Of a DNA stretch of 64,000 bases, positions 50,151 to 59,836 are shown piece after piece. Source of the DNA: Planctomycetaceae bacterium (GTDB lineage Bacteria; Planctomycetota; Planctomycetia; Gemmatales; Gemmataceae); the NCBI GenBank assembly GCA_013823135.1, contig PNLP01000008.1, positions 1 through 64,000 on the forward strand, written 5' to 3'. The translations under genes and the position numbers were made by a program. The notes under the pieces were generated by a model. It ran no database searches, was not told the DNA's origin, and saw only the letters and a list, made by a program, of their open reading frames with translations. The stretch's first letter is position 1. Every line of letters starts with the position of its first letter.

Positions 50151-53100
50151 CTATTCAGCGGTGTTGTGACGTTTCAGCGGGTTCGGCAACCCGAAGAACG
50201 AGCGAACACGCTGCACTTCAGGGATTGTCATCACACCCATCACGTCCGCGTAGTCGTCGGTCCAGGCCGGCACCTGGGCCATCGTTTCAAGCCGTCGGAA
50301 CGCATGCCCATGGTCGCGAACCATCGCTTCCTGGAATGTGACGAAAGGGCTGTGCCGTTCCATCAGGTCGATGTACTGAGCGAGACGTTGCTTCATCGCT
50401 GGGTCGCTAGTTTTTTCCTGCCGCTCTTTTGCCCAGGCAATCCACGCTGCGTTCACCTTGTCTGCGGGCAGTTCATTCATCTCAATGTATTTCGCTTTCT
50501 TCACACCAGTTTCGCGAAGATCGTCGAACTCGTGGGCGAGCGCCTGGAATAGCTGATATTCCATCGAGACTTTCATCCGGTCATCCTTCCCGAGTTCCGC
50601 AGGTGGATTAAAGATTAGGTCACCAACTGGGGAATAGAGTTGGCCCAAGTGCTCCGGCTTCCGAGCCAACACAACCCAGCTGGATGCGGTCTTGCCGCGT
50701 CGCCCCTCAGAGTTGTCGTTCCACACGCGGGCGGTCAGTCCCAGCTCGCCCGCGATCCGCGACACGACCGGTTCCAGATTGAGCCATCGGTTTGAGATGT
50801 GCATGGCAAGCATGCCGTCATCAGTCATCCGTTCCAGGTACAACTTGACCGCCTCGACCGTCAACAGGTGAACGGGGATCGAGTCGGAGCTGAAAGCATC
50901 TACCAGGAGAAGGGAATACTTCTGGTCGGTCGCCTCCTTCAACTTCAAGCGGGCGTCGCCCATGCGTAAGTCGAGCTTGGCACCACGATCTTGGGCGTCA
51001 GTCACATAGGTGAAATACTTGTTGGTGTCCGCAACGATGTGTTTCACCGCTGGGTCAATCTCGTAATACGTGAGGTTCTGCCCCGGTCGGGCGTAGCACG
51101 AAACGCTGCCTGTTCCGAGCCCGACCATGGCGAAGTGGGCCTTCGCGTCGGTCCCACCTTTGCGACGCCAGAGTTCCGCGAACATCGCACCCACCGGGCC
51201 GGTCTGGTGGTAATAGGTCAGCGGTTCCTGGCGAATGTCGTAAGCCTGGATCGTCGCGGTCGTGGCGATCATTTCCCATGGAGTGATGTTCGGGCAAATA
51301 ATCTGGAAGTCGTCGAGTACGTGGCGAGACCGCAGTTTGCCGCCCATCTTCATGGAGCCGTCCGCGTTCAACTCGTCCGGGAAGTAGGCGTACTGAGTGC
51401 CGTGCAGAGTCGTGCCGTGGTGAAGTTGACGCATCTTCACTTGCATTGCGATCATCTCTTTCCCAGCGTCTTCACCATTCTCATGCTTGAACACGAAGTC
51501 TTTGTTCCGAGGATTCCGCAGAGGCGAACCGTAATCGGATTCGCTGATCTTCAGGATCCCAAAGAAGCTCCGCTCGGAGTGAACTAACCCCTGCTCTGAT
51601 TCGCGAATCGTCAGTGGCCCAAGAATCGCGGCTACGCACAGTGCAAACCGAAATGGGCGATCCACGAAGAAGAAGCACAACATTACTGGTACCGCGTAAA
51701 TCATCACGACGTTCACGGTTTGGACCGACAAGTGGATCGTCTTGGCGATACTCACGCATGCTTCGCCATACCACTCTTTGCCCGGCAATTTCGCGAGGTA
51801 GTAAAAAGCAAAACCAACCACAACGGGAATCGCAACATCCAGCGCCAGGCCGATCTTGCGTCGCTTCTCGGTGACCGGGGGAGCATCTTTGTCTTCGAGT
51901 AGCTTCGGCACCATGAGGCAGGCGATAATCAACGCAATGGGGTACTCGTAGGGATGCGGGAAGACGAGCGGTGCAACCAGAGCGTTGAATACCCCACCGA
52001 GCACGCCACCTAGAGACATCAGCAGAAAGAAACCTGTCAGGTACTGCGGAGCTGGGCGGTCGCGCGCGAGTTCGTAGTGGCACATCAACGCGGCCGCGAA
52101 GAACGTGAGCATGTGAAGGATCAATTTCACACCGTGGCCTGGGTCTACCCCCGAAATCAGTACGAACACAAGCAGGAGAATCATGACCGGTGCGAAGTTG
52201 CCAATCACCATTCGGAACCAATCCGGGACACGGCCGAAAGCAATAATGAACGTGATGAGGTACAACGCTAGCGGGCCAACCCACAGCAACGGCACGCTCG
52301 CGATGTCCGTCGTCATGTGGAAAGTCACACCGAGCATCAATGTCGAAGGTACAAACGCCAGAAGGATCCACTTCAACTTTCGCGCGAGCGAAGGTGGCGT
52401 GGTATCCGCCAGGGTGGCGGGCACGGAAGTCTCTTTGTTCGCCTCGGGCTTCACTCCGTTCTTACCTGACTGTCCTGGTGCGGGGGGCACGCCAATTGGG
52501 TTCGCGGCAGACCGACCGCAGAAGTAGATCAACCCCACGAGCAACGCGAATCCACCCGCGAAGACCCACGCTTGAGCCGCAATCGTCATTCGTGGTTCGA
52601 TCAGGAGCGGGTAACCCAGGAGCGAGATGAGGCTCCCGAAGTTGCTTGCGGAGTAGAGGAAGTACGGGTCGCGCGCCGACGGGTGACCGGTGAACACGAA
52701 CCACTTCTGGAGCAGCGTTGCCGTCGTGGAGATAACGAAAAACGGTATGCCGATGGCAACGGTCAGGATCAATAACACGCTGACGATCGGACTTCGCTCG
52801 TCCGTCGGTGCGAGCGATTCCAGGATCGCGATTGGCGTATGCCGTGCCGAGAACACAGCCGCGAGTGCGAATACACCCAGGGGCAACGCCAACACGAGCA
52901 AGTGGATCATCCATTGCTTACGTGGGCTTTGAATATCGCTAAGTTTGTGTGCGTAAAGGTAACCGAGGAGCAGCAACGCCTGGAAGAACACCATACAAGC
53001 GTTCCAGACCGCGGGGCTACCGCCTAGCAGTGGCAACACCATCTTGCCAACCATCGGCTGAACCATGAACAAAAGCGACGCGCTGACGAACAGCGTGGCG

Positions 53101-53285
53101 GCAAACAGGAAGGGCACGAGACGGCTCCAAGATGCGGCGAGAAGGGCGTGAGTTACCCCGAAGTGTACTCGCGAAGGGTGTGGGAGGCAGGGGTGGGAGA
53201 TGAGAAATGCAGGCAACCCACAGGGCGAGCGATCAACTCGCCCCGGAACTTGCACATTAATCTCCAATTCCCGCGCCGAATTCAT
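50151..53285 (-). CDS. Fused membrane / spermidine-synthase-like protein
   Basis: A 1044-residue protein. The N-terminal ~620 residues hold about 14 membrane helices, starting VPFLFAATLFVSASLLFMVQ and PMVGKMVLPLLGGSPAVWN, typical of the fused MFS/spermidine synthase family. The C-terminal part is a soluble polyamine-synthase-like methyltransferase fold with VGLGTGSVSCYA, YYEIDPAVKHIV, MGDARLKL and LLVDAFSSDSIP. Such fusions are common in planctomycetes; the substrate and transported molecule are unknown. The ATG at 53285 overlaps the next upstream gene by 29 bp; no better start exists before the first helix. It probably shares a transcript with the NYN gene. Confidence 0.85.
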   Translation of the reverse strand: MNSARELEINVQVPGRVDRSPCGLPAFLISHPCLPHPSRVHFGVTHALLAASWSRLVPFLFAATLFVSASLLFMVQPMVGKMVLPLLGGSPAVWNACMVFFQALLLLGYLYAHKLSDIQSPRKQWMIHLLVLALPLGVFALAAVFSARHTPIAILESLAPTDERSPIVSVLLILTVAIGIPFFVISTTATLLQKWFVFTGHPSARDPYFLYSASNFGSLISLLGYPLLIEPRMTIAAQAWVFAGGFALLVGLIYFCGRSAANPIGVPPAPGQSGKNGVKPEANKETSVPATLADTTPPSLARKLKWILLAFVPSTLMLGVTFHMTTDIASVPLLWVGPLALYLITFIIAFGRVPDWFRMVIGNFAPVMILLLVFVLISGVDPGHGVKLILHMLTFFAAALMCHYELARDRPAPQYLTGFFLLMSLGGVLGGVFNALVAPLVFPHPYEYPIALIIACLMVPKLLEDKDAPPVTEKRRKIGLALDVAIPVVVGFAFYYLAKLPGKEWYGEACVSIAKTIHLSVQTVNVVMIYAVPVMLCFFFVDRPFRFALCVAAILGPLTIRESEQGLVHSERSFFGILKISESDYGSPLRNPRNKDFVFKHENGEDAGKEMIAMQVKMRQLHHGTTLHGTQYAYFPDELNADGSMKMGGKLRSRHVLDDFQIICPNITPWEMIATTATIQAYDIRQEPLTYYHQTGPVGAMFAELWRRKGGTDAKAHFAMVGLGTGSVSCYARPGQNLTYYEIDPAVKHIVADTNKYFTYVTDAQDRGAKLDLRMGDARLKLKEATDQKYSLLLVDAFSSDSIPVHLLTVEAVKLYLERMTDDGMLAMHISNRWLNLEPVVSRIAGELGLTARVWNDNSEGRRGKTASSWVVLARKPEHLGQLYSPVGDLIFNPPAELGKDDRMKVSMEYQLFQALAHEFDDLRETGVKKAKYIEMNELPADKVNAAWIAWAKERQEKTSDPAMKQRLAQYIDLMERHSPFVTFQEAMVRDHGHAFRRLETMAQVPAWTDDYADVMGVMTIPEVQRVRSFFGLPNPLKRHNTAE

Positions 53286-54720
53286 CCTCTTCCGTCACTG
53301 GTTTAGGAGCCGGCTTGGGTACCGGCACAGCTTTGGTCACGGGCTTACGTTGCACCGGTGCTTCAACGGGAGGAACCTGCTTAGCGGGTGAAACTGGCTT
53401 TGGCTTCGCGGGTGTCTTCGGAGTGGGAACAGCCCTTTGCACAGGCTTCGGAGCAGGCGCTGCTTTTGCGACAGGTGCCGTTGGTTTCGCGACCGGCTTC
53501 CCTGGCGAATAGCTTGGGACATCGTCCAGATCGTCTAAATCATCCAAATCATCGACCAACGCCCGACCGAGTGTTCGACCTGGTGGCGAACTCGATGGCG
53601 GTGTTAAAGGAGTTGTTTGGCGCACTGCCGGCTTGATCGGCTGCGGAACAATCGCGGGCTTCACCGCCGATGCAGGAACCGCAACCGGCTTCACTGGGTT
53701 GACGGGAACGGGCGGCTTCGCTGGGGTGACTGAACGCTCGGGTCCACGAGAGCGCGGCGGTTCTGGCCTCTCTTCGCGTCTGTCGGGAAGCAATGCTGGC
53801 TTCACTACGACAAGAACTGGTGCAGTAGGTTTCGGAGCGACACTCGCCGTGGCTGAAGTTGGCAAAGCTGCGAGCTTCGGTGCCTCGACAGCGCGCCGGC
53901 CCTCATTGCCGTTGCGCACGACTGCTACCACGCTGGGGGCACCGGTTTGCATTTCCAGGCCGAACCGCGTGACAACGTACATTCCGCTCGACTTGTGTTT
54001 CTCAATCTCCAGTAATTCTTCCTTTTGAGCGTCTTCGAGCAACTCGCTGAAAGTCCGGTAGCCGTAGTACTCTTCGTTGAACGAGGGTTTCTTCCGCTTG
54101 ATGGTGTCCTTCAACATCGACGAATAGATGACCTCCTTGTTCTCGCGACGGAGAGCAAGCAAGGAGTCGAGCAAGAGAGCGAAGACCTTGCGCTTCTTCT
54201 CGGGAATCTGATCGTTCACCGCGACGGGAATGATCGGTGCTCGGTCGAGGTCTTCGTAATAGATAAACTCGTCGCAATTATCACGCAACAGGTCGGAGGT
54301 GGCATCCGCCAGGCCCAGCCCGATTACGTGCTTGCCGAGTTCCTTGAGCTTGGAAACGAGCGGAGAGAAGTCACTGTCGCCGGAGACGATCACGAACGTA
54401 TCGATGTGGTCCTTGCTATACGCGAGGTCGATGGCGTCCACGACAAGACGGATGTCAGCCGAGTTCTTGCCGCTCATCCCACGGCGCGGGATTTCGATCA
54501 ACTCGATTGCGGCCTCATGCAACCCGCCGGTGTACATTCCGAACCTTGACCAGTCGGCATAGGCCTTCTTGCAGACGATCTTGCCCTTTTCGACGAGTCG
54601 TTCGAGAACCTTACTGATCTCGAAGCGATCCCGACGATTGTTGAACCCCAGTCCCATGTTCTCGAAATCGATGAACACGGCTAGCGACCGCTCGCCTTCC
54701 CCCACACGGTGAGGTTTCAT
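53257..54720 (-). CDS. NYN-domain RNase with OST-HTH domain and Pro-rich tail
   Basis: A 487-residue protein. The NYN (PIN-like, LabA/DUF88) nuclease domain spans about 8-165: AVFIDFENMG, SADIRLVVDAIDL and FVIVSGDSDFSPLV supply the metal-binding aspartates. An OST-HTH/LOTUS domain follows at about 180-260 (VFALLLDSLLALRRENKEVI; SFNEEYYGYRTFSELLEDA), a putative RNA-binding module. The last ~220 residues are a Pro/Ala/Lys-rich disordered tail with repeated KP-x-P motifs and an Asp cluster (DDLDDLDDLDD). The combination points to RNA degradation or processing in the cytoplasm. Confidence 0.9.
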   Translation of the reverse strand: MKPHRVGEGERSLAVFIDFENMGLGFNNRRDRFEISKVLERLVEKGKIVCKKAYADWSRFGMYTGGLHEAAIELIEIPRRGMSGKNSADIRLVVDAIDLAYSKDHIDTFVIVSGDSDFSPLVSKLKELGKHVIGLGLADATSDLLRDNCDEFIYYEDLDRAPIIPVAVNDQIPEKKRKVFALLLDSLLALRRENKEVIYSSMLKDTIKRKKPSFNEEYYGYRTFSELLEDAQKEELLEIEKHKSSGMYVVTRFGLEMQTGAPSVVAVVRNGNEGRRAVEAPKLAALPTSATASVAPKPTAPVLVVVKPALLPDRREERPEPPRSRGPERSVTPAKPPVPVNPVKPVAVPASAVKPAIVPQPIKPAVRQTTPLTPPSSSPPGRTLGRALVDDLDDLDDLDDVPSYSPGKPVAKPTAPVAKAAPAPKPVQRAVPTPKTPAKPKPVSPAKQVPPVEAPVQRKPVTKAVPVPKPAPKPVTEEDEFGAGIGD

Positions 54721-54980
54721 CCCGCCCCCGACATTGGTTTACTTCGTGGCCTGCCCAGTATCTCTTGGGCAGCCCCATAAGCGTATTGTGCAAAAGTCTG
54801 CCCCAGATTGACAATCCGTTCTGGCCAGGAAGCATCGCTAAAACAACTTATGGGCTCAGAATCCGCAAAATCACCATTCATCGCGTCTTCACTTATCTGC
54901 TTCCGGCGTTCTTATCTTCCCGAGTGCCTGCATCCGGCTACAACGTAAGCCAACGACAAAAACTCTCTGGGGTGATTCAG

Positions 54981-55739
54981 ATGTCAGCGAACTTCTTCCG
55001 GCTCGATGGCAAGGTAGCAGTGGTTACGGGTGGCGGTCAAGGCATCGGTGAGGCGATCTGCCGACGCTTGGCCGGCGCTGGTGCGAAAGTCGGTGTGTTT
55101 GACATGAACAGCGACAACGCAACACGGGTTGCTCGCGACATCGGCGGAGTCCCGATGGTCGGCGACCTCACGAAGGAAGCCGACCTTGAACGCGTGTTCG
55201 CTGAAGTGACGCATGCAGCAGGTCCAGTTGACGTGCTCGTCAACAACGCCGGCGTTGCAAGCCGGAAAGGCCGTGATGTCCCGATTTGGGAAAGCGTGCG
55301 GGAAGACTGGGAATTCGTGATGGGCATCAATGTGACCGGTTTGGTGCTGTGCTGTAAGGCGGTGTTACCTTCGATGATCGAACGCCGGTACGGCCGGATC
55401 GTGAACATCGCAAGCATCGCAGGGAAAGAGGGTAACCCCAAGATGGGACCTTACTCCGCAAGCAAAGCAGCCGTGATCGCACTGACGAAGTCGCTCTCGA
55501 AGGAACTCGTCGGCAAGGGGGACATCTGTGTGAACAGCGTTGCTCCGGCCGTGATTCAGACGCCCATTCTGGACCAGTTGAACCAGGACCAAATCAACAT
55601 GATGCTGTCGAAGATCCCACTTGGTCGCACTGGCAAGCCGGACGAAGTAGCAGCGCTGGTTCATTTCCTGAGCAGTGCGGATTGCAGCTTCACGACGGGC
55701 TTTTGCTTTGATATTTCGGGTGGTCGCGCGACCTACTGA
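54981..55739 (+). CDS. Short-chain dehydrogenase/reductase
   Basis: ATG 54981 gives 252 residues, the standard SDR length; the frame is open further upstream but without a motif. It contains the NAD(P) site TGGGQGIGEA, NNAG, and the catalytic Ser-Tyr-Lys (SIAGKEG, YSASK). It ends with the usual GFCFDISGGRA. An Asp after the second strand (VFDMNSDN) suggests NAD preference. The substrate is unknown; FabG-like or sugar/polyol dehydrogenase activities are possible. The YciI gene follows after 11 bp. Confidence 0.92.
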   Translation: MSANFFRLDGKVAVVTGGGQGIGEAICRRLAGAGAKVGVFDMNSDNATRVARDIGGVPMVGDLTKEADLERVFAEVTHAAGPVDVLVNNAGVASRKGRDVPIWESVREDWEFVMGINVTGLVLCCKAVLPSMIERRYGRIVNIASIAGKEGNPKMGPYSASKAAVIALTKSLSKELVGKGDICVNSVAPAVIQTPILDQLNQDQINMMLSKIPLGRTGKPDEVAALVHFLSSADCSFTTGFCFDISGGRATY

Positions 55740-55750
55740 GTGCAAGAGCA

Positions 55751-56053
55751 ATGCACTACTTACTGTTCTACGACGTGGTACCGGATTACGCGGAACGGCG
55801 ATTGCCGTTCCGCGTGGCACATCTTGCACACGCCCGAGCTGCATTGAAGCGAGGCGAGCTAGTCCTCGGCGGTGCATTCGCCGATCCGGTGGACGGGGCG
55901 GTCCTGCTTTTCAAGTGCGATTCGAGCACACCTGTCGAAGCATTTGCCGCCACCGACCCTTACGTCGTCAATGGACTTGTTACGACGTGGCGGGTGAGAA
56001 CCTGGACGACTGTCGTGGGCGAAGACGCAGCCGTCACGTTACCACCCGCCTGA
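55751..56053 (+). CDS. YciI-like protein
   Basis: A 100-residue protein of the YciI/YCII family: MHYLLFYDVVPDYAERRLPF, then RVAHLAHARAALKRGELVLG with the conserved His, GGAFADP and the C-terminal DPYVVNGLV. The fold is a ferredoxin-like dimer; activities reported for the family are hydrolytic or dehalogenating, and the biological role is usually unknown. It is probably co-transcribed with the SDR. Confidence 0.88.
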   Translation: MHYLLFYDVVPDYAERRLPFRVAHLAHARAALKRGELVLGGAFADPVDGAVLLFKCDSSTPVEAFAATDPYVVNGLVTTWRVRTWTTVVGEDAAVTLPPA

Positions 56054-56055
56054 AA

Positions 56056-56160
56056 TCACTTGCCGCAGGACGAGCAGCCCGAGCTTTGAGCGCTCTTGCA
56101 GCCAGCGACGCCGCTGATGGTGAGGGCGGCGATGAACAGGCCAAGGATAAGCTTACGCAT
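56056..56160 (-). CDS. 34-residue Cys-rich lipopeptide
   Basis: On the minus strand ATG 56160 follows AAGGAT and opens a frame of 34 codons. MRKLILGLFIAALTISGVAG is a signal peptide with a lipobox-like end (GVAGC), followed by a short Ser/Cys-rich mature part ending CSSCGK. If processed, the mature lipopeptide has about 15 residues including three cysteines. Similar tiny putative lipoproteins occur in planctomycetes; their role is unknown. It is convergent with the YciI gene, with two bases between the stops. Confidence 0.6.
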   Translation of the reverse strand: MRKLILGLFIAALTISGVAGCKSAQSSGCSSCGK

Positions 56161-56967
56161 GAGAGATCCTTCCGTGGTTAGCAACTTTCAACCGCCCCAT
56201 CATCAGGGGCGTACCCTTCATATCGACTCGCCACGTTCGATAACCGACTCAGAAGCACACTCACCGGCCTAAGACCCGGCAGTTTCGTTCCAGTCGTGTG
56301 GGAAAGTGCAGTCGTGAGGGCTGGGAAACTTCCAGATTCCCGCGAACGGTTCAACCTGGAGGCAACGGTAAGCCTCACCGACTTGGTGTCTTTTGGAAAT
56401 CGGTTCCGGGCGAGTGGGGCACCCCTCTCTGGAAACGTTTAACTTGTCTGGAAGAAAGTTCATCAGAACAATTTCACGCTTCGCATGAGCAACGTAATTG
56501 ATTCAGGAATTGCTGCTTCAGGAACTCATTTGCTGTCGCGAATACCTGTTCCTGTCCAAGTCCAAATCAGAATCATGTGAGACGCGAACCAACTTGGCTA
56601 CTGACTGTGGATTTTATGGCTGACCTGCCCGGGGAAATGACAAAGACCGGTCGGTAACGGGTACGTCGGTTGGGCACGGTTCATCCGTACCTCTTCCCGA
56701 CCCACTCGCTGCCGACCGGTCCGCGGTGCGGGTTCCGGTCCACACCGTGCCTCTTCTCGATTCCGGCCCCTGTGACCACTCACCTCGTAGCCGTTTGAGA
56801 ACGAATAGAGATATAGCAACCCGTGTGCCAAAGGCCGTTTTGCGACCAGAGTGGTTGGACACTGACCCAGCCGGGCTGCGGAATCCCGTCAATAGGAAAA
56901 ATTGGCAGTGCAGATATTTCCAAACAGGTAGCTTTTACAACCCGGTGGCTCAAAAGCGGCAAAAAGT
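56161..56967. other. Long intergenic stretch with repeats, no supported gene
   Basis: Over 800 bp without a convincing gene; short frames at 56614-56892 and 56780-57058 (minus) have low-complexity or shadow-like sequence. It contains the inverted copy of the dispersed repeat (56393-56475) and a separate inverted repeat with arms GACCGGTCGG (56645-56654) and CCGACCGGTC (56712-56721). The promoter of the lipopeptide gene should lie near 56170-56230. The stretch may be the remains of an inactivated gene or inserted element. Confidence 0.4.
56393..56475. repeat. Dispersed intergenic repeat, copy B (inverted)
   Basis: Reverse complement of the element at 904-985. Matching blocks include GGAAATCG, GGGCG, GAAACG, ACTTGTC, GGAAGAAAGTTCA and CAGAACAATTT in the same order and spacing, with one single-base gap. 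Confidence 0.55.
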
Positions 56968-58290
56968 TCACAAACCATGGATCAAAACTACGCGAATGTC
57001 CATGACGTTCGTACCCGTCAGGCCGGTTTTGAGTAAGCCCTGCACTTTCTCGAAGCACGAATAAGCATCGTGTCGTTCAAGATGCTCTTGAGGCGAAATA
57101 CCACGCTCTTGGAATCTCAAGATCGTCTCGGCGTCCGCAACTGCCCCTGCCGCATCGGTCGGCCCATCCTCGCCATCGGTCCCGCCGCTGAGAACGGTCA
57201 CACCCTTCATTCCATCGAGCCCCAGCTTCGCAATCATCGCGAGAACAAATTCCTGATTGCGACCACCCTTCCCCGGCTTCTCACCAAGTGACACGGTGGT
57301 TTCGCCACCAATTAGAATGCATGCCGGACTGGGAACGGGAGTGGCATCAACTCGGATACTTCGCACGACGCCCGCAACTGCTGTCGCGGTGTGGTGCGTC
57401 TCGCCTTCGATAAACGCTCCGAGGTCGAGCACGCGATAACCGAGTTCCTTGGCCTTTTGCGACGCGGCGTTCAGGGCAACGCGGTTACTCCCGATTACTT
57501 GGTTCACAATGTTCGCGGGAATGGCCTTGGGCGTTTCCGCAATCTTGCCTGCTCGTCCGCCTTCGAGATGACTCACGATCGAGGGCGGTGCGTTACTCAG
57601 CAAACCGTAACGCTTCAGAACGTCGAGGGCTTCAGCAAACGTCGTCGGATCGGGGGCAGTCGGTCCGGAAGCAATCACGTCGAGGGGGTCACCGACCACA
57701 TCGGACATGATGAGCGAAACGAGCAGTTTCCCTTGGAACGCTTCCGCAAGTCTGCCGCCCTTGACCCGCGAAAGGTGTTTGCGAACGCAGTTCATCTCGT
57801 CGATTGTCGCCCCCGACCGGTGGAGCAACTTGGTTACTGCGAGTTTATCCGCGAGCGTAATGCCCGTTTCCGGAGCCGGGAGAAGTGCGGAGCCTCCCCC
57901 GGAGAGGAGACACACCGCGACATCCTCCGGACCTGAGGACGCGAGTAACCGGAGCATCTCTTCGGCACCGGCAACACCTTCAGCAGTGGGTTCATTCACA
58001 CCCTGTGGTCGGGCGGGGTGCAATCGGATTCGCTTAAGGGGAGCGGTCATTCCCGCGGGGACATTCACCAAACCCTCAACGCAGCCGAGTTTTTCGGCGA
58101 GCGCTGCCTCAAGCCCGAATGCCATCCCCGCGCCGGCCTTGCCTGCACCGACAACCAAGACTCGTCGCGCATTCCGAATCTCTTCGATCAAACCCACAGC
58201 CGATTCCACCAGAGGCTCGGGCCGAACAACCGCAACCGCAGCCGACCAGATTGAATTCGCATGTTGACGAGATTGCGTGGGGGGAGACAT
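56968..58290 (-). CDS. Glycerate 2-kinase (DUF4147/MOFRL type)
   Basis: A 440-residue cytoplasmic kinase that phosphorylates D-glycerate to 2-phosphoglycerate. The N-terminal DUF4147 part holds VVGAGKAGAGMA, the conserved LLSGGGSALLPAP and NCVRKHLSRVKGGRLA. The C-terminal MOFRL domain carries LIGGETTV, KGGRNQEFVLA and LSGGTDGEDGPTDAAGA. Length and motifs are complete. It is divergent from the DUF1559 gene, with a 136-bp shared upstream region. Confidence 0.93.
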   Translation of the reverse strand: MSPPTQSRQHANSIWSAAVAVVRPEPLVESAVGLIEEIRNARRVLVVGAGKAGAGMAFGLEAALAEKLGCVEGLVNVPAGMTAPLKRIRLHPARPQGVNEPTAEGVAGAEEMLRLLASSGPEDVAVCLLSGGGSALLPAPETGITLADKLAVTKLLHRSGATIDEMNCVRKHLSRVKGGRLAEAFQGKLLVSLIMSDVVGDPLDVIASGPTAPDPTTFAEALDVLKRYGLLSNAPPSIVSHLEGGRAGKIAETPKAIPANIVNQVIGSNRVALNAASQKAKELGYRVLDLGAFIEGETHHTATAVAGVVRSIRVDATPVPSPACILIGGETTVSLGEKPGKGGRNQEFVLAMIAKLGLDGMKGVTVLSGGTDGEDGPTDAAGAVADAETILRFQERGISPQEHLERHDAYSCFEKVQGLLKTGLTGTNVMDIRVVLIHGL

Positions 58291-58426
58291 TCTTCACCGC
58301 GTCACTTCAAGGTGTGTAAGAAAATTGTTTGCGTAACGTGAAATTTCCGTGTATCGTCCAACCATTCGACGCATTTCGGCGAGTTACGTCAGCAAGATCG
58401 TGTCCACACGTCATTGGGGAGTATCC

Positions 58427-59371
58427 ATGAAGCAGCGTGGGTTCACACTCATCGAACTCTTGGTTGTGATTGCGATCATCGCCATCCTCATCGGCTTGTT
58501 GTTGCCTGCTGTGCAGAAGGTGCGTGAAGCCGCCGCACGATTGAAATGTACGAGCAACATGCGACAAGTCGCGATTGCCTTGCACAATCACCACGATGCA
58601 AAGGGGTACTTTCCCCATGCAACGTACAACTACATCGACGGCACGGGTTCGACCCCTGCCCCGTACAACGGAACGATGGACCGCCGGAGTTGGGGGCAAG
58701 ACATTCTCCCGTATATCGAACAAAGTGCTCTCTACGCGAGGTTCGAGGCACACATGGCAACGGGTGCTTCCGCCCTCGATTTCGCCGATTACGAAACCGT
58801 CATCCCCACTCTGATGTGTCCGTCTGATCCCATCGGACCGAAACTCCACACATTTTGGGGCGGTGGCGGCGGCCCTACTCAGGGCTTCTCGGGCAACTTT
58901 GTGACCTGTGCCAGCAGCGGGTATTTTAACGATAGCAGTGCTGCAACCAGCGCGAACCTCGACGGCATCATGTTCGCGGTCTCGAAAACCCGAATGACCG
59001 ATATCGGCGATGGTACATCAAACACGGCGTTCGTGAGTGAGTTGATTCTGGTTCCCGACAACGGCGCGCACGACATTCGTGGCCGCTACTACAACCCGGC
59101 TCACAGCGGCGTATCGTTTAGTACCGTCTACCCTCCCAACACTGCGATTCCGGATGTCTTCAACTGGTGCAACAGCGTCAATCCCCTCCCCCAGGCACCG
59201 TGCATTTACAGCGGCACGAACATGTTCGTGCTTGCACGGAGCTACCACACGGGCGGCGTGAACGTCACCTTCGCGGACGGAGCCACAAAGTTCGTGGCCA
59301 ACGGCATCACGCCTTCAGTCTACAAGGCGATCGGGAGCCGAAATGGTGGCGAACCCTCAGGCAACTGGTGA
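58427..59371 (+). CDS. DUF1559 prepilin-like protein, module 1
   Basis: From ATG 58427 the product has 314 residues (upstream frame to 58349 is without a signal). It begins with the type IV prepilin motif [20 protein letters not shown], processed by prepilin peptidase before Phe. The planctomycete-specific [19 protein letters not shown] follows, then a DUF1559 beta-rich domain with [11 protein letters not shown] and the final [13 protein letters not shown] segment. Hundreds of copies occur per planctomycete genome; they are thought to form pseudopili or surface structures. It is followed by a small lipoprotein gene after 10 bp. Confidence 0.92.
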   Translation: MKQRGFTLIELLVVIAIIAILIGLLLPAVQKVREAAARLKCTSNMRQVAIALHNHHDAKGYFPHATYNYIDGTGSTPAPYNGTMDRRSWGQDILPYIEQSALYARFEAHMATGASALDFADYETVIPTLMCPSDPIGPKLHTFWGGGGGPTQGFSGNFVTCASSGYFNDSSAATSANLDGIMFAVSKTRMTDIGDGTSNTAFVSELILVPDNGAHDIRGRYYNPAHSGVSFSTVYPPNTAIPDVFNWCNSVNPLPQAPCIYSGTNMFVLARSYHTGGVNVTFADGATKFVANGITPSVYKAIGSRNGGEPSGNW

Positions 59372-59381
59372 GGGTTAGCCG

Positions 59382-59768
59382 ATGTTTCGGACGTTCGCGT
59401 TTCTCATGCTTATCCTTGGTTTGGCTGGTTGCGCCGACACTGCACAACGACTCTACCGTGTCACCGGGAAGGTGATGTGGCAGGGGAAACCACTTGAGTC
59501 TGGTCAGATCAACTTTGTTGATATCGGAGGCCAAACAACCCCCGCATCGGCCAAGATTGTTGATGGACACTTCGAAATCCGCACAACGCAGGGGTTGAAG
59601 ACGATCATGGTGTACAACCAGCGCGACCTTGGATTCAACAAGGCGATGAACCAGCACGTCTTCACTAACGATGTTCCTGCCGAGTACAACGCTCGCAGCA
59701 AGCTCCAGTTCGAGGTGCAGCCCAACGACAACAACGTCTACGAGGTCGGCTTGCCGCAGAAGAAGTGA
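59382..59768 (+). CDS. Small lipoprotein paired with DUF1559 protein, module 1
   Basis: A 128-residue protein with signal peptide FAFLMLILGLAGC, the Cys being the lipidation site. The mature part (VTGKVMWQGKPLESGQINFV) is a transthyretin/carboxypeptidase-regulatory-like beta domain, the usual companion of DUF1559 genes in planctomycetes. It probably sits on a membrane facing the periplasm. It is co-transcribed with 58427, with a terminator-like hairpin following. Confidence 0.88.
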   Translation: MFRTFAFLMLILGLAGCADTAQRLYRVTGKVMWQGKPLESGQINFVDIGGQTTPASAKIVDGHFEIRTTQGLKTIMVYNQRDLGFNKAMNQHVFTNDVPAEYNARSKLQFEVQPNDNNVYEVGLPQKK

Positions 59769-59787
59769 TCGGCCCGAATAGAATAAT

Positions 59788-59813
59788 AACGCCTCGGCTT
59801 GAGCTGGGGCGTT
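59788..59813 (+). terminator. Terminator-like hairpin after the lipoprotein gene
   Basis: Arms AACGCC (59788-59793) and GGCGTT (59808-59813) with further pairing GCT/AGC inside. It lies 19 bp after the stop codon and is followed by CCGCGTTTTCG, a weak T run. Confidence 0.6.
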
Positions 59814-59836
59814 CCGCGTTTTCGAGGCTGATCCCG

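Noticed and set aside
50151..53285. Calling the gene a true spermidine synthase (speE)
   Set aside because: The C-terminal fold is related, but the N-terminal ~14-helix part and diverged substrate region make polyamine synthesis unproven, so no gene symbol is given.
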